Shown: one piece after another, positions 33,420 to 42,691 of the stretch
Layout of the letters: every line of letters starts with the position of its first letter
How positions within the stretch are numbered: position 1 is the stretch's first letter
NCBI GenBank assembly: GCA_016840085.1
Contig: JAEOTA010000055.1
Location: forward strand, 1-64,000
Direction: 5' to 3'
Source of the DNA: Promethearchaeota archaeon
GTDB lineage: Archaea > Asgardarchaeota > Lokiarchaeia > Sigyniarchaeales > SOKP01
DNA length: 64,000 bases
Program-made: the position numbers and the translations under genes
The notes under the pieces: model-generated
Told to the model about the DNA's origin: nothing
The model's database searches: none
What the model saw: the letters and a program-made list of their open reading frames with translations, nothing else

Positions 33420-34640
33420 TCATTCTTGAAAATAAGTTGTGGATTTTTTTTCTTCTGGAAATTTTTTTGTATAACATCTAAGTGGATAATCATTTGGTAT
33501 TGCCGCAAGACAACGATTGCAAGAGATACAAGCGGCAGCCTCTTGCTTTCCTTCTTTAATATTTTTTACAAGAAATGGTTCCCTTATAAATGGACGTGAC
33601 ATAGATATGAAATTAGCATATTTATTTTTTATTATCTCTTCCATAGCGGCTTTATTTCTCAAACCACCAACCAGGATTAAGGGAACATCTCCCATAACTG
33701 GTTTAATCATTTTTGCTGCTTCGAGATTATATGCTTCCTCAAAATCATATTTTCCGACCATATCTTGATATATTTGTTCTGTCATTGTTTTCAGATAATC
33801 TGGAACAAATTGTACAATTTCTTTTACGGGAACCTTCCCCCGGCACATGTTAAATACAGCATACGTTGATGAACCACAGCTTATTTCTATAGCATCAATT
33901 CCTAGTTTTACTAACCACTCAGAATATTTTGTTGCTAATGGTGGAGTTATACCTTCTGTAGGAGTATAATCATTGGCATTTAATTTTATCAAAAGTGGTA
34001 TGTCTGCTGGTAAAATTTTTTTAGTTTTAGTTATAATTTCCTTCAAGTATCGAAATCTTTTTTCGTCAGAACCACCCCAATCATCTTGTCTGCAATTGTA
34101 GAAAGGAGATAGAAATTGATTGATTAAATAACCATGAGCAGCATGTAATTGGACTGCATCTGCACCAGTTTCAACTGCACGTCTTGCAGCTTTGATAAAA
34201 GCTTCTATAGATTCTTGAATATCTTCCTCAGTCATTTCTCTTGAATAATCTATTGAAATAGGGTTTATTATATCTCCAGAGGGCCCCATAGGAGTTGTTC
34301 CTATTAATCTATTAAAAGTTTGCAAACCAGCGTGTACTATCTGAAATGCAACTTTCCCATCTTCTTCATGTATAATATCAACAATCTTTTTCAGGCCAGG
34401 AATTAAGTCATCATTATATATTCCTGTTTGATGTTTAAATGCTTGGCCTAAAGGATGAATATACATGTATCCGGGAATGATTAATCCAACTTCCCCTTTC
34501 GCAAGAGTTCTGTGCAGTTTTACCAACTCATTAGTAACTTCACCATTATCTTTTGCCATATTTTCTATTGTTGCTGATCGTACAAATCGGTTTTTTACTT
34601 CCATTTTACCAATTTTCAGAGGTTCAAACAAAATTGACAT
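33420..34640 (-). CDS. NADH:flavin oxidoreductase (old yellow enzyme family)
   Basis: Flavoenzyme of 406 residues with a TIM barrel that would bind FMN and reduce activated C=C bonds. N-terminal LFEPLKIGKMEVKNRFV is typical. HAAHGYLINQFLSP near residue 166 is the signature active-site loop, and IVHAG near 102 is FMN-contacting. The C-terminus has a cysteine set CISCNRC and a later Cys, like the iron-sulfur ligands of enoate-reductase and BaiCD/2,4-dienoyl-CoA reductase relatives, but without their second flavin domain. Its likely role is reduction of unsaturated lipids or aromatic intermediates. A hot-dog thioesterase is encoded divergently next to it. Confidence 0.85.
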   Translation of the reverse strand: MSILFEPLKIGKMEVKNRFVRSATIENMAKDNGEVTNELVKLHRTLAKGEVGLIIPGYMYIHPLGQAFKHQTGIYNDDLIPGLKKIVDIIHEEDGKVAFQIVHAGLQTFNRLIGTTPMGPSGDIINPISIDYSREMTEEDIQESIEAFIKAARRAVETGADAVQLHAAHGYLINQFLSPFYNCRQDDWGGSDEKRFRYLKEIITKTKKILPADIPLLIKLNANDYTPTEGITPPLATKYSEWLVKLGIDAIEISCGSSTYAVFNMCRGKVPVKEIVQFVPDYLKTMTEQIYQDMVGKYDFEEAYNLEAAKMIKPVMGDVPLILVGGLRNKAAMEEIIKNKYANFISMSRPFIREPFLVKNIKEGKQEAAACISCNRCLAAIPNDYPLRCYTKKFPEEKKSTTYFQE

Positions 34641-34745
34641 ATAAATTCGCCCAATCTAATTTTATTTTAAGTAATTAATCTCTGACATTATTTATATCTT
34701 GCAGAATTCAATAAACATTAAATTTAATTGATTTTTGTATAGATT

Positions 34746-35153
34746 ATGTCTGAACCTAATCCACTTAAATCGAAAGGATTTCACCCATTTGGTGATTTAA
34801 TTGGGTTTGAATTTACTGAATTGAAAAAAGGATATTCTCAATGCGTTTTAAAGATAGATAAGAACCACTTTAATCCACATAAAACTGTTCATGGAGGTGT
34901 TATGTATTCAATGGCAGATACTGGTATGGGAGGTGCCTTATATTCTTTATTAGAAAAAGATGAACTGTGTGCAACAGTAGAACTTAAAATTACCTATTTT
35001 AAACCTGTTAGAGAAGGAACTATTATTTGTAATACAAAAGTAATTCATAGGGGGAAATCATTTGGTGTTCTAGAATCGGAAATTATAAATGGTGAAATAC
35101 TGGTTTCTAAAGCATATGGAACCTTTTCAATTTTTAAGGTTAAAAAAGAGTAA
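34746..35153 (+). CDS. PaaI-type hot-dog acyl-CoA thioesterase
   Basis: Protein of 135 residues, a single hot-dog domain. KTVHGGVMYSMADTGMGGAL around 48-67 is the classic PaaI/YbgC-like motif with the HGG turn and catalytic Asp. It would hydrolyse acyl-CoA or aryl-CoA thioesters in the cytoplasm. A TATA-like ATTTATATC lies about 55 bases upstream. It is divergent from the old yellow enzyme gene, consistent with handling of acyl or aromatic intermediates. Confidence 0.85.
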   Translation: MSEPNPLKSKGFHPFGDLIGFEFTELKKGYSQCVLKIDKNHFNPHKTVHGGVMYSMADTGMGGALYSLLEKDELCATVELKITYFKPVREGTIICNTKVIHRGKSFGVLESEIINGEILVSKAYGTFSIFKVKKE

Positions 35154-35239
35154 TTACTAATTTTAAACTCCTTTATACTTTATATTTTAAAAATAAATCT
35201 TATTCTTAGTAATTAAACAACAAAAAATATGATAAAAAA

Positions 35240-35590
35240 ATGAAAGGAAAGGCTTATCGAGTAATTGAAGATTATGATTCTGATTACACCGAACCGCTTG
35301 TAATTACTAAAGGTGAAATTTTAACAATTGGAGAAAAAGAAAGTGAATGGTCAGGTTGGATTTGGTGTACTAATAAATTTGGTAAACGCCGTTGGGTACC
35401 TGAAAATTATCTTGAAATTCATGGTAATACATGTAAAGCAAGACAAGATTATGAAGCAACAGAACTCTCCGTTAAGATTGGTGAGAGACTGATCGCTGAA
35501 AAAGAAGAAGCTGATTGGATTTGGGCAACTAATGAAAGAGGAAAAAGTGGTTGGGTACCTTTAAGAAATATAAAAATTCTTAAAAAATAA
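35240..35590 (+). CDS. Tandem SH3-like domain protein
   Basis: Protein of 116 residues made of two SH3-type beta barrels in tandem, at about 5-58 and 62-115. Each has the ALYDY-like start (RVIEDYDSDY and KARQDYEATE), an acidic RT loop, the W-containing core (GWIWCT and DWIWAT) and a GWVP/RWVP end. SH3 folds bind proline-rich peptides in eukaryotes; prokaryotic versions mostly bind wall or are unassigned. No signal peptide, so it is probably cytoplasmic. A TATA-like element near 35185 precedes it. Its presence fits an Asgard archaeon, where eukaryote-like modules are common, although such pairs also occur in other prokaryotes. No binding partner is evident. Confidence 0.75.
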   Translation: MKGKAYRVIEDYDSDYTEPLVITKGEILTIGEKESEWSGWIWCTNKFGKRRWVPENYLEIHGNTCKARQDYEATELSVKIGERLIAEKEEADWIWATNERGKSGWVPLRNIKILKK

Positions 35591-35609
35591 TCTTAGTAAG
35601 ATAAAAAAA

Positions 35610-36669
35610 TTAATTTAGCAAGTTTTGAACGAATTTTTTAATTTTTTCTATTGCTTCCTTAGATTCAGGCAATTCAGGAGTATTTTGAAACACATGTAAT
35701 GTGTCATCCCACGTTTGCATAGTAATATCAACCCCGGCTTCTTTTGCGCGTTTAAAAAATCTTCTAGAGTCATCAAAAAGCATTTCACTAGTACTTGCTT
35801 GAATCAATATAGGAGGTAATCCTTTTAAATTCGCATAGAGAGGAGAAACAGAAGGATCAAGAGGATTCTTCCCTGCTAAATGTGAATGAATCCACCATAT
35901 ATATCCTAAATCACCGAGAATAACATCAGTATAACAATTTTTTATTACAGATTGACCTTTTTGTGCCATATCTGTTGAAGGGGAAAGGCAAACTGCTCCA
36001 GCGGGTAGAGTTATTCCAGCATCTCTTAGTTTCAGGAGAGTCAAAAGGGTGTAATATCCCCCTGCAGAATCTCCAGAAATAATGATATGATTAGACTCAA
36101 TTCCAGATGATAGGAGCCATTTGTAAGCTGAAACACAATCCTCCAAAGCTGCAGGGTGAGGGTCCTCAGGAACAAGACGATAATTTATACTTAATACCCT
36201 TATATTGGTAAATTTTGTCAATTCCAATGTAAATAACTTATGAGTATTAACAGACCCCATGATATGGCCTCCCCCATGGATATATAAAATAGCTCGATCT
36301 TTACTTGACCCCGGATATGCGTGCTATTCAGCAGGCACACGATTTGCTTTAACTGGTTCTACAATTGCATCTTCTGGAATTGGAGTTAATTGTTGTTTAT
36401 AGTCTGTACTATATTCATAATAAAACCGTAAATGTTTTGTTAATAATAACATCTCTTCCATCGATAACATACCTTTTACATCTTCTCCATTTAGCCAATG
36501 TCGGTTTAAATCACCAACCTTTTTCCAAAGAGGTCGATAATCTTCTATTTTATAACCTGTTTCCTCAAAAAATGCGTTATTCGCTACGTTCTGTATTTGT
36601 TTACGTTGTTCAATTATTTTATGAATCTCAGTACGATGAATTTTTGATATATCTACAATTGGTATGTGT
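35610..36669 (-). pseudogene. Alpha/beta-hydrolase lipase/esterase interrupted by an in-frame TAG
   Basis: The C-terminal 216 residues read from 36260 and contain the nucleophile loop GDSAGG, the later Asp region and the catalytic His (TLHVFQ). The oxyanion-hole motif HGGGH lies just upstream, and about 105 further codons of typical N-terminal sequence continue to about 36669. A single TAG at 36324-36326 breaks the frame after PAE, where this family usually has Trp (one base from TGG). No good start codon is seen for the long frame before KGMLSMEEM. It follows the acyl-CoA ligase gene on the same strand. Other genes in this window end normally in TAG, so recoding is unlikely. This is probably a recent pseudogene or a sequencing error. 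Confidence 0.7.
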
Positions 36670-36689
36670 CTTCACTTCTTTTTTATGTA

Positions 36690-38354
36690 CTATCTTTTAG
36701 AATACAAATCTTTATACTCTGTACGTATTAATTTTTTATTAAGTTTCCCTACACTGGTCCGAGGGATAGATTCTACAAATAAAATTTCATCAGGAAGTTG
36801 CCATTTAGCAAAAATGTTAGAAAGATATTCTAGAATTTCATCCTTACTCGTAGATTCAAAGCCTGCACGCAATACTATTAAAGCAAGAGGTCTTTCATCC
36901 CATTTTGGGTGTGGAATTCCTACAACAGAAGCTTCTAGAATTGCTTGATGTGAAACCAAAGTATTCTCCATATCGATCGAACTTATCCATTCACCTCCAC
37001 TTTTAATAACATCTTTTATTCTATCTGTAATCTTTAAAAATCCCTCAGAATCAAGAGATCCCGCATCACCACTTTTATAATATCCATCTTCAGTAAAATT
37101 TCCTTTTGTCTCAGGAGCATTATAATAGTTTGTGGTAATCCAAGGTCCACGTAAAAGTATTTCTCCTGAAGATTGTCCATCATGAGGAAGCTCATTTCCG
37201 CTTTCATCGACTAATTTAATATCTAATCCTGACGTGATTAGACCTTGTTTTTTCTTTAGATTCCATAATTCTGCTTCTGATAATTCTTTTTTTAGCCAAG
37301 GTTTAAATAAATTAAGTGTGGTTATTGCCATTGCTTCTGTAGAGCCATAAGAATGAATGATTTCACCACCAGTTTCCTCCCAAAATCCACGCATCAACGC
37401 AATAGGTGGTTCTGAACCTCCACAAATGAATCGTGTCTTAGAAAGATCAGGTTTTTGAGGCATTTTTCTTATTATTTCGAGCATTGACATGTATACAGCA
37501 GGAACAGCGCCCGATACTGTAACATTTTCCTGAACCATAATATTAGTAAGTTCTTCAAGATCATCTAAAGTCCATCTTCCAGAAAAGATGAGTTTAGCAC
37601 CGGCATAAGTGGCAGCTTGTGGTTTAGACCATCCAACCACATGAAACATCGGAACCAATTGGAAGACTACATCATTCATATTCATTGAGAATTGAGCTGT
37701 AAACATCATTGCTTGTAGATATACATTACGGTGCGAATAATACACGCCTTTTGGTTTTCCAGTAGTACCAGTCGTATAATTGGCAGCATACGCAGAATTC
37801 TCATCCAAATTTGGCCAATTATACTCTGGTGAGGCTTCATGTAATAGATCTTCATAACTATAAAGATGTCTGAGTGTTGTTTGTATTTCACTTAAATCTT
37901 TTTCAGTAATAATAATATATGCTCTTATGTTTTTACATAATGGCACAATAGATTCAGCTACGGTGATTAAATCTTCATCAACAATTATGAAGCTCGTACC
38001 TGAATGATTCACAACATACGCTAAATCTTTGGGTGCAAGCCTTAAATTTAATGAGACCATTACAGCTCCTATTCCTGGAAGCCCATAATAAATTTCAAAG
38101 TGATGATGACTATTCCATGCCAAAACTCCCACTCTATCTCCTATCTTTACTCCAATAGACTTTAAGCTATTTGCAAGACGTTTCATTCTTTCATAAGAAT
38201 CTTTATATGTATACCGAAACAAAGTTCCATCAAGTTTTCTGCTAACAATCTCTTGTCTTGCAAAATTTCTTATTCCTTGTTTCATAAGGTTAATTACATT
38301 AAGTTGATAATTCTCTTTTGGGTCTTCAGCAGGAAACCCCTTTACTATTTTCAT
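36690..38354 (-). CDS. AMP-forming acyl-CoA ligase
   Basis: Protein of 554 residues of the ANL superfamily, which adenylates a carboxylic acid and transfers it to CoA. YTTGTTGKPKG near residue 191 is the AMP-binding loop, SYGSTEA near 340 is motif A5, and KSGDAG followed by ITDRIKDVIKSGGEWIS is the hinge and catalytic Lys region. IPRTSVGKLNKK holds the C-terminal lysine. The length and motifs fit medium- or long-chain fatty-acid ligases. It lies upstream of an esterase gene on the same strand, consistent with release and activation of fatty acids. Confidence 0.9.
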   Translation of the reverse strand: MKIVKGFPAEDPKENYQLNVINLMKQGIRNFARQEIVSRKLDGTLFRYTYKDSYERMKRLANSLKSIGVKIGDRVGVLAWNSHHHFEIYYGLPGIGAVMVSLNLRLAPKDLAYVVNHSGTSFIIVDEDLITVAESIVPLCKNIRAYIIITEKDLSEIQTTLRHLYSYEDLLHEASPEYNWPNLDENSAYAANYTTGTTGKPKGVYYSHRNVYLQAMMFTAQFSMNMNDVVFQLVPMFHVVGWSKPQAATYAGAKLIFSGRWTLDDLEELTNIMVQENVTVSGAVPAVYMSMLEIIRKMPQKPDLSKTRFICGGSEPPIALMRGFWEETGGEIIHSYGSTEAMAITTLNLFKPWLKKELSEAELWNLKKKQGLITSGLDIKLVDESGNELPHDGQSSGEILLRGPWITTNYYNAPETKGNFTEDGYYKSGDAGSLDSEGFLKITDRIKDVIKSGGEWISSIDMENTLVSHQAILEASVVGIPHPKWDERPLALIVLRAGFESTSKDEILEYLSNIFAKWQLPDEILFVESIPRTSVGKLNKKLIRTEYKDLYSKR

Positions 38355-38550
38355 GAGTAATTCACTTCAGATTTTAATAAATACTATCAATATTTGTAAT
38401 TTAATTTATTTTATTAGTACACGATTTTTACGATAGTGAATTTTCTTCTATTTTTTTCAGCATATTCAATTTTTTTTTCTTACTTTACCAAATTAATAAA
38501 TACTAATTTATCAATAATATGAGTATTTTTAACAAAATCATTATAATAAA
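38355..38550. other. Divergent promoter region of acyl-CoA ligase and VCBS protein
   Basis: About 195 AT-rich bases. Several TATA-like stretches occur on both strands but none stands out enough to assign. No RNA or small gene was seen. Confidence 0.3.
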
Positions 38551-39711
38551 ATGAGACCTGAATCTAAGAGAAAAGTAATTCTAGCAATATTTGGTATTCT
38601 GTTTATTACTTTATTATTCAATTTCATTCTTTTAAACTTTAATGAGATTATCCAGGTAGGAAAATTCGATTCGAGTGATGATGAGAAATTGCAACAAATT
38701 TTAAACAAATGGGAAGCTAGTATTAGACGCCCTGTTGGAAATATTCCTAAATGTGTTTTTGTTGGAGATGCAAATAATGATGAGTATAATGATATTGCAA
38801 CCGCAAATCTTCATGGTTATGATATTTCATTGTTAGTATGGAATGATACATCTAGTGATTGGGACCCACATTTTGAATTAGCTACTGGAATAGGTTCTTA
38901 TGGTGTTTATATAGGAGATGCCAATAATGATGGTAAAAATGATCTTGTATCCGCAAATTGGGCGAGCGATCATGTTTCAGTATTAGTATGGAATGATACA
39001 TTAAATGGTTGGGAAGAAATGATAAATATTGAAGTTGGATTATGTCCACATTTTATCCAAGTAAAAGATGCTAATAATGATGGTTTTAATGACATTATAA
39101 CCGCAAATGATCATATTAATAGAGCAACTATTTTACTTTGGAATCAAACTTTAAAAGACTGGGACTCGCCAATAACAAGAAGTGTAGGGGATAATCCATG
39201 GAATGTAGTGGTTGAAGATGTTAATAATGACGGATATAATGATATTATCACAGCAAATACTATGGGTGATAGCGTTTCACTAATATTGTGGAACTCAAGT
39301 AAAGGAGATTGGGACTGTTCAATTGAGAAACAAGCTGGAAATATTCCTCATTGGGTTTGTGTGGGAGATGCAAATAATGATGGACACAATGATATTATCA
39401 TATCAAGTCATGATTCTTTTGCTATTTCTTTATTTTTATGGAATGATGAAATCAATGACTGGGATTCTCAAATCTCTATGGATATAGAGGGTAATCCTGA
39501 AACTATCTTTATCGGTGATGCGAATAATGATGGATATAATGATATTATAACTGACAGTAGCTATAATAATATATTAATTATTTTATGGCGTGGCAAAACC
39601 AATAATGAATTTATAATTCCGGGGTATGAACTGATTATTATATTTTGCCTTATTTTTGTTGTTTCAAAATTCTTATTTAAAGAAATTAGTAAGAAAATTA
39701 AGTTTTTTTGA
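38551..39711 (+). CDS. FG-GAP/VCBS-repeat surface beta-propeller protein
   Basis: Protein of 386 residues. It starts with a hydrophobic helix (about 9-30) and ends with another (about 357-376) plus a basic tail, so the central region is outside and tethered at both ends. The centre has six near-identical repeats of about 47 residues, each containing a GDANNDGYNDIITA-type motif whose spaced Asp and Asn suit calcium binding, followed by a WN-type strand. This is the FG-GAP/VCBS blade of integrin-like beta-propellers, and six copies would close one propeller. It is monocistronic and converges on the PIG-L deacetylase gene. An adhesin or extracellular scaffold is likely; the ligand is unknown. 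Confidence 0.8.
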   Translation: MRPESKRKVILAIFGILFITLLFNFILLNFNEIIQVGKFDSSDDEKLQQILNKWEASIRRPVGNIPKCVFVGDANNDEYNDIATANLHGYDISLLVWNDTSSDWDPHFELATGIGSYGVYIGDANNDGKNDLVSANWASDHVSVLVWNDTLNGWEEMINIEVGLCPHFIQVKDANNDGFNDIITANDHINRATILLWNQTLKDWDSPITRSVGDNPWNVVVEDVNNDGYNDIITANTMGDSVSLILWNSSKGDWDCSIEKQAGNIPHWVCVGDANNDGHNDIIISSHDSFAISLFLWNDEINDWDSQISMDIEGNPETIFIGDANNDGYNDIITDSSYNNILIILWRGKTNNEFIIPGYELIIIFCLIFVVSKFLFKEISKKIKFF

Positions 39712-39714
39712 AAT

Positions 39715-40548
39715 TTAGTAAATCTTTGGTTGTTCAGAAGGATTTCCTAACATTTCCATCATTTGTTCTTGAATATTATCAAAATGTCCTGGTAGTACTT
39801 TTTGAATATAAAAAGCTTCAGCCGCTTTTAAGCCAACTTTTCTTCCCATAGTTGTTGCTATAGAACGGAAAAGTCTTATAGCATATTTAGAAAGTTTCTT
39901 TATATCTTCTGGACTTACATCATACGGTGAAATATCTGGGGAGAAAAATTGTGCTATTAGTTCTAAAGTTCCTTCAAATTTCAAGGCAGCTTGAATCTTT
40001 TTATCGAAAGTAGAAGAGATATCAACAAAGCAATTTGGTTGATGACCAAGTATCCCCATAAACCATATATCAGAACAATGAAATGGCTCTATACCCTCCT
40101 TAATCTGTTCGGTGTATAATAATGGAAACATCGCAAAAGTTCCTGCTTCTGCTGCCATTCGTCCTACAATTAAATGATCAGGATGTACCTCATAGGATGC
40201 CCATGGATCAAGAGTTACGACTCTATCTGCTTTGAATTTTCTAACATAATAGACAAGCCTTTCACGTAATTCTAAACCATTCATTAATCCTCCATCTGGA
40301 AAATCTAGAATTATAGTTTCTTTTACTCCTAGAATTTCATTAGCAGCCTTAAGTTCTTTTTCACGTAATGCTGCAACTTGTTCTTTTGTGATTTCAGATC
40401 TTAAAGAACCTACTTCTCCTCTTGTGCAACAAAGGGTGATTATATTATGACCTTGTTCAGCCCATTTAGCTATTGTTCCTGCACTATAATAGGTTAAATC
40501 ATCAGGGTGGGCAAAAATTGCTAAAATATTCAACAATTTCGATTCCAT
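39715..40548 (-). CDS. PIG-L-type zinc-dependent de-N-acetylase
   Basis: Protein of 277 residues. The N-terminal FAHPDDLTYYSAGTIAKW is the PIG-L/LmbE signature (HPDD zinc site), and HPDHL near residue 143 supplies the third ligand. Members remove acetyl groups from GlcNAc-containing lipids or small thiols such as bacillithiol precursors. In archaea they can act in glycolipid or surface-sugar modification. The gene converges with the VCBS protein only four bases apart. No partner gene is adjacent on its own strand. Confidence 0.85.
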   Translation of the reverse strand: MESKLLNILAIFAHPDDLTYYSAGTIAKWAEQGHNIITLCCTRGEVGSLRSEITKEQVAALREKELKAANEILGVKETIILDFPDGGLMNGLELRERLVYYVRKFKADRVVTLDPWASYEVHPDHLIVGRMAAEAGTFAMFPLLYTEQIKEGIEPFHCSDIWFMGILGHQPNCFVDISSTFDKKIQAALKFEGTLELIAQFFSPDISPYDVSPEDIKKLSKYAIRLFRSIATTMGRKVGLKAAEAFYIQKVLPGHFDNIQEQMMEMLGNPSEQPKIY

Positions 40549-40685
40549 TTAAATCACTCTTATTTGTAATTTATTGATTGATCTTAAAAATTATTCCAAG
40601 TATATTTATTATCGTAAAATTAAAATAATGTTTTAATAATATCATACTATTTAAGGTTTAATTGGATAATTAGGAATTATTTGCT

Positions 40686-41534
40686 ATGTGTAAGTTTTGT
40701 AGAAAGCATGCAGAAGGGTATGGAAAATGGTATTTAAATCCTAAATCATATTCAGAGGAATTGTTTTATAAGTTATCACTTTTGGATCGCATTTTAGGAA
40801 GAGAATCTAAGAAAGTTAGAAAAGCAATAAATGGAGCAGATTCTGCGTGGTTTCCACTTCCCACCTCAAAGCTGCTAAATAAACTTGATTGGGCTAAAAT
40901 TCCTGTCTTTGGTCGGTTAGTTAAAATGTATGGAAATTATCTAACTATACATAGCCATTCTGGTCAGGTTGTTCCCTTAGAAGATGCTTTAAAGATTGTA
41001 GATTTGAGTTATGATCATGTAGTATATCCCTGTATGTGTAAACGGATTTTTAAAGGTCAGGATGAATTTAAATGTTTGAATTTTGGTCCACTTACAGATA
41101 TTCAAAGGAAAGATCCTAGAGCTTGGAAAGAAATAAAGCTTAGTCCGGAAGAAGCAAAAGAAAAATTAGAACAATTTTCAGAAAAAGGATATATACATTC
41201 TGTTTTCTGGTGGTATGACCTACCACAAACAGTTTGTATTTGTAACTGCGATAGTAAGTATTGCTATGCGTCAAGACCAAAGATGTGGTATGATATAACT
41301 AACTCCTACAGAAAAGCAGAATATGTAGCGGAAGTTAATCGTGATCTATGTATTAGCTGTGGAAATTGTATTAACAGGTGTCAATTTGGGGCTATAAGTT
41401 TAGATAAGGATGATCGTGCAGTGGTCGATCCTTCATTTTGTTTTGGTTGTGGGCAATGTAGATCTGTATGTGAAGAAGATGCTATTAGTTTGATCGATAG
41501 AAATACTCATTTAATAGCAAGTAAAATTTGGTAG
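40686..41534 (+). CDS. Ferredoxin-like protein with N-terminal cysteine domain
   Basis: Protein of 282 residues. The C-terminal third has two 4Fe-4S binding motifs, CISCGNCINRC and CFGCGQCRSVC, each followed by a distant Cys-Pro-like partner in the other, as in 2[4Fe-4S] ferredoxins. The first 200 residues add more cysteines (CKFC, PCMC, then CICNC and YCYA), which could hold another cluster. It is four bases upstream of a second small ferredoxin gene, so both form one operon. They are likely electron carriers for a nearby or distant redox enzyme such as the old-yellow-enzyme reductases; the partner is not identified. Confidence 0.8.
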   Translation: MCKFCRKHAEGYGKWYLNPKSYSEELFYKLSLLDRILGRESKKVRKAINGADSAWFPLPTSKLLNKLDWAKIPVFGRLVKMYGNYLTIHSHSGQVVPLEDALKIVDLSYDHVVYPCMCKRIFKGQDEFKCLNFGPLTDIQRKDPRAWKEIKLSPEEAKEKLEQFSEKGYIHSVFWWYDLPQTVCICNCDSKYCYASRPKMWYDITNSYRKAEYVAEVNRDLCISCGNCINRCQFGAISLDKDDRAVVDPSFCFGCGQCRSVCEEDAISLIDRNTHLIASKIW

Positions 41535-41537
41535 AGT

Positions 41538-41813
41538 GTGATAAAATTTATGGTTAAATTCAAATATAATTCTAAAAAGTGCGATTTACCGTATGAACCA
41601 GAGGAATTACGCCCTACAAAATGCTTAAAATGCCTAGAAGTTTGCCCACATAACCTCCTTATGTTTGTTCCATTGAAAGAAAAGGATAGAGATGGGGCAC
41701 CTAAGAAATTTAAAATTCATATGATTTTTAAATCATTTGCTAAAAAATTTTGTCCTGGTTGCTTAAAATGCGTTGAAATTTGTCCAACTCAAGCTATAAG
41801 AATAAAATTTTAA
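41538..41813 (+). CDS. Small 4Fe-4S ferredoxin-like protein
   Basis: Protein of 91 residues, start GTG (an ATG four codons later is possible). Two cysteine sets, CLKCLEVC and CPGCLKCVEIC, indicate two 4Fe-4S clusters of the ferredoxin type. It begins three bases after the preceding ferredoxin-like gene, and their co-expression suggests a shared electron-transfer role. It converges on an alpha/beta-hydrolase gene with a 4-base overlap at their ends. Confidence 0.8.
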   Translation: MIKFMVKFKYNSKKCDLPYEPEELRPTKCLKCLEVCPHNLLMFVPLKEKDRDGAPKKFKIHMIFKSFAKKFCPGCLKCVEICPTQAIRIKF

Positions 41814-42613
41814 GTGAGAAATTCAAATAATGCTTTTAGAAATAAATCTGGTTCATGAGGAAAAATTGCATGAGCACTATACTCAAAAAATACAAGCTTA
41901 GCTCTAGGGATTAACTCACCTAATATTTCTCCATTTTGGGATGGAACGAGAATATCTTTTTTACCTTGCATCATCAGGGTTGGAATATCCATTTTTTTTA
42001 GTCTCCTACAAGTATTAAAATTTAACATTGCCTTTACTTGTCTCGCATAACTACTAAATGGAATACGACATTTGAGAATTTTTTGAATTTTATCATTAAT
42101 ATATTCAGGATTGTTTTTAATAAAATCCCTGGTAAATGCTAGTGGTATAGTAGACTTAGCCATTCTTTCTGGTGTTAAATCTTCAATTGCACCTATTAGC
42201 AATTTATAAACAGCAAGATCTGGAGGAATCGATTTTCTTCCCCCACACGCTGTACCCCAGAGAATGAGTTTTTCAACCTTTTGGGGATAATTTAAGGCTA
42301 CTTCCTGAGCAATCATTCCCCCCATCGAAAATCCAAGGATATGAGCACACTCAATATTTAAGACATTCATTAATCCCGCTGTATCATCAGCCATCATTTT
42401 TAGAGTAAATTCCCCCTCAGGTATATCAGTTTGACCTGCTCCTCTGTTATCAAATAAGATAACTTTAAATTTTTTTGAAAGCTCATCGATCAGGAGTTTA
42501 TCCCATATCCTAAGACAAAAAGACAGTCCCGTTATCATTACAATCGGAAATCCATCTCCATGAACTTCATAATGCATATTTATATCATTGACTTTTACTT
42601 TAGGCAAATTCAA
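41810..42613 (-). CDS. Alpha/beta-hydrolase
   Basis: Protein of 267 residues with the serine-hydrolase nucleophile elbow GFSMGG near residue 94, the oxyanion motif near 28 (ITGLSFCLRIW), a candidate acid at QGKKDILVP and a His at YSAHAIFPHEP. It resembles small-molecule esterases or enol-lactone hydrolases of the MhpC/PcaD type. The start is TTG at 42613 or 42607, because an in-frame TGA lies just upstream and no ATG occurs before the conserved region. The substrate is not predictable. Confidence 0.8.
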   Translation of the reverse strand: MNLPKVKVNDINMHYEVHGDGFPIVMITGLSFCLRIWDKLLIDELSKKFKVILFDNRGAGQTDIPEGEFTLKMMADDTAGLMNVLNIECAHILGFSMGGMIAQEVALNYPQKVEKLILWGTACGGRKSIPPDLAVYKLLIGAIEDLTPERMAKSTIPLAFTRDFIKNNPEYINDKIQKILKCRIPFSSYARQVKAMLNFNTCRRLKKMDIPTLMMQGKKDILVPSQNGEILGELIPRAKLVFFEYSAHAIFPHEPDLFLKALFEFLT

Positions 42614-42691
42614 TCAACTTTGAGGTTTTTTAGCTCTACATTCGCTTTTCTTTAAAAAAAATAGAATATAAAACCTTGAATCCTAATATAA

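Noticed and set aside
36324..36326. Pyrrolysine or readthrough at TAG
   Set aside because: Several other genes in the window use TAG as their normal stop, no recoding signal was seen, and Trp is the expected residue.
36365..36948. Plus-strand reading frames opposite the esterase and CoA ligase genes
   Set aside because: They are antisense shadows of conserved genes with no start signals.
38700..39560. Regular DNA repeats suggestive of a CRISPR array
   Set aside because: The repeats are in frame and encode VCBS propeller blades; there are no spacer-like segments or cas genes.
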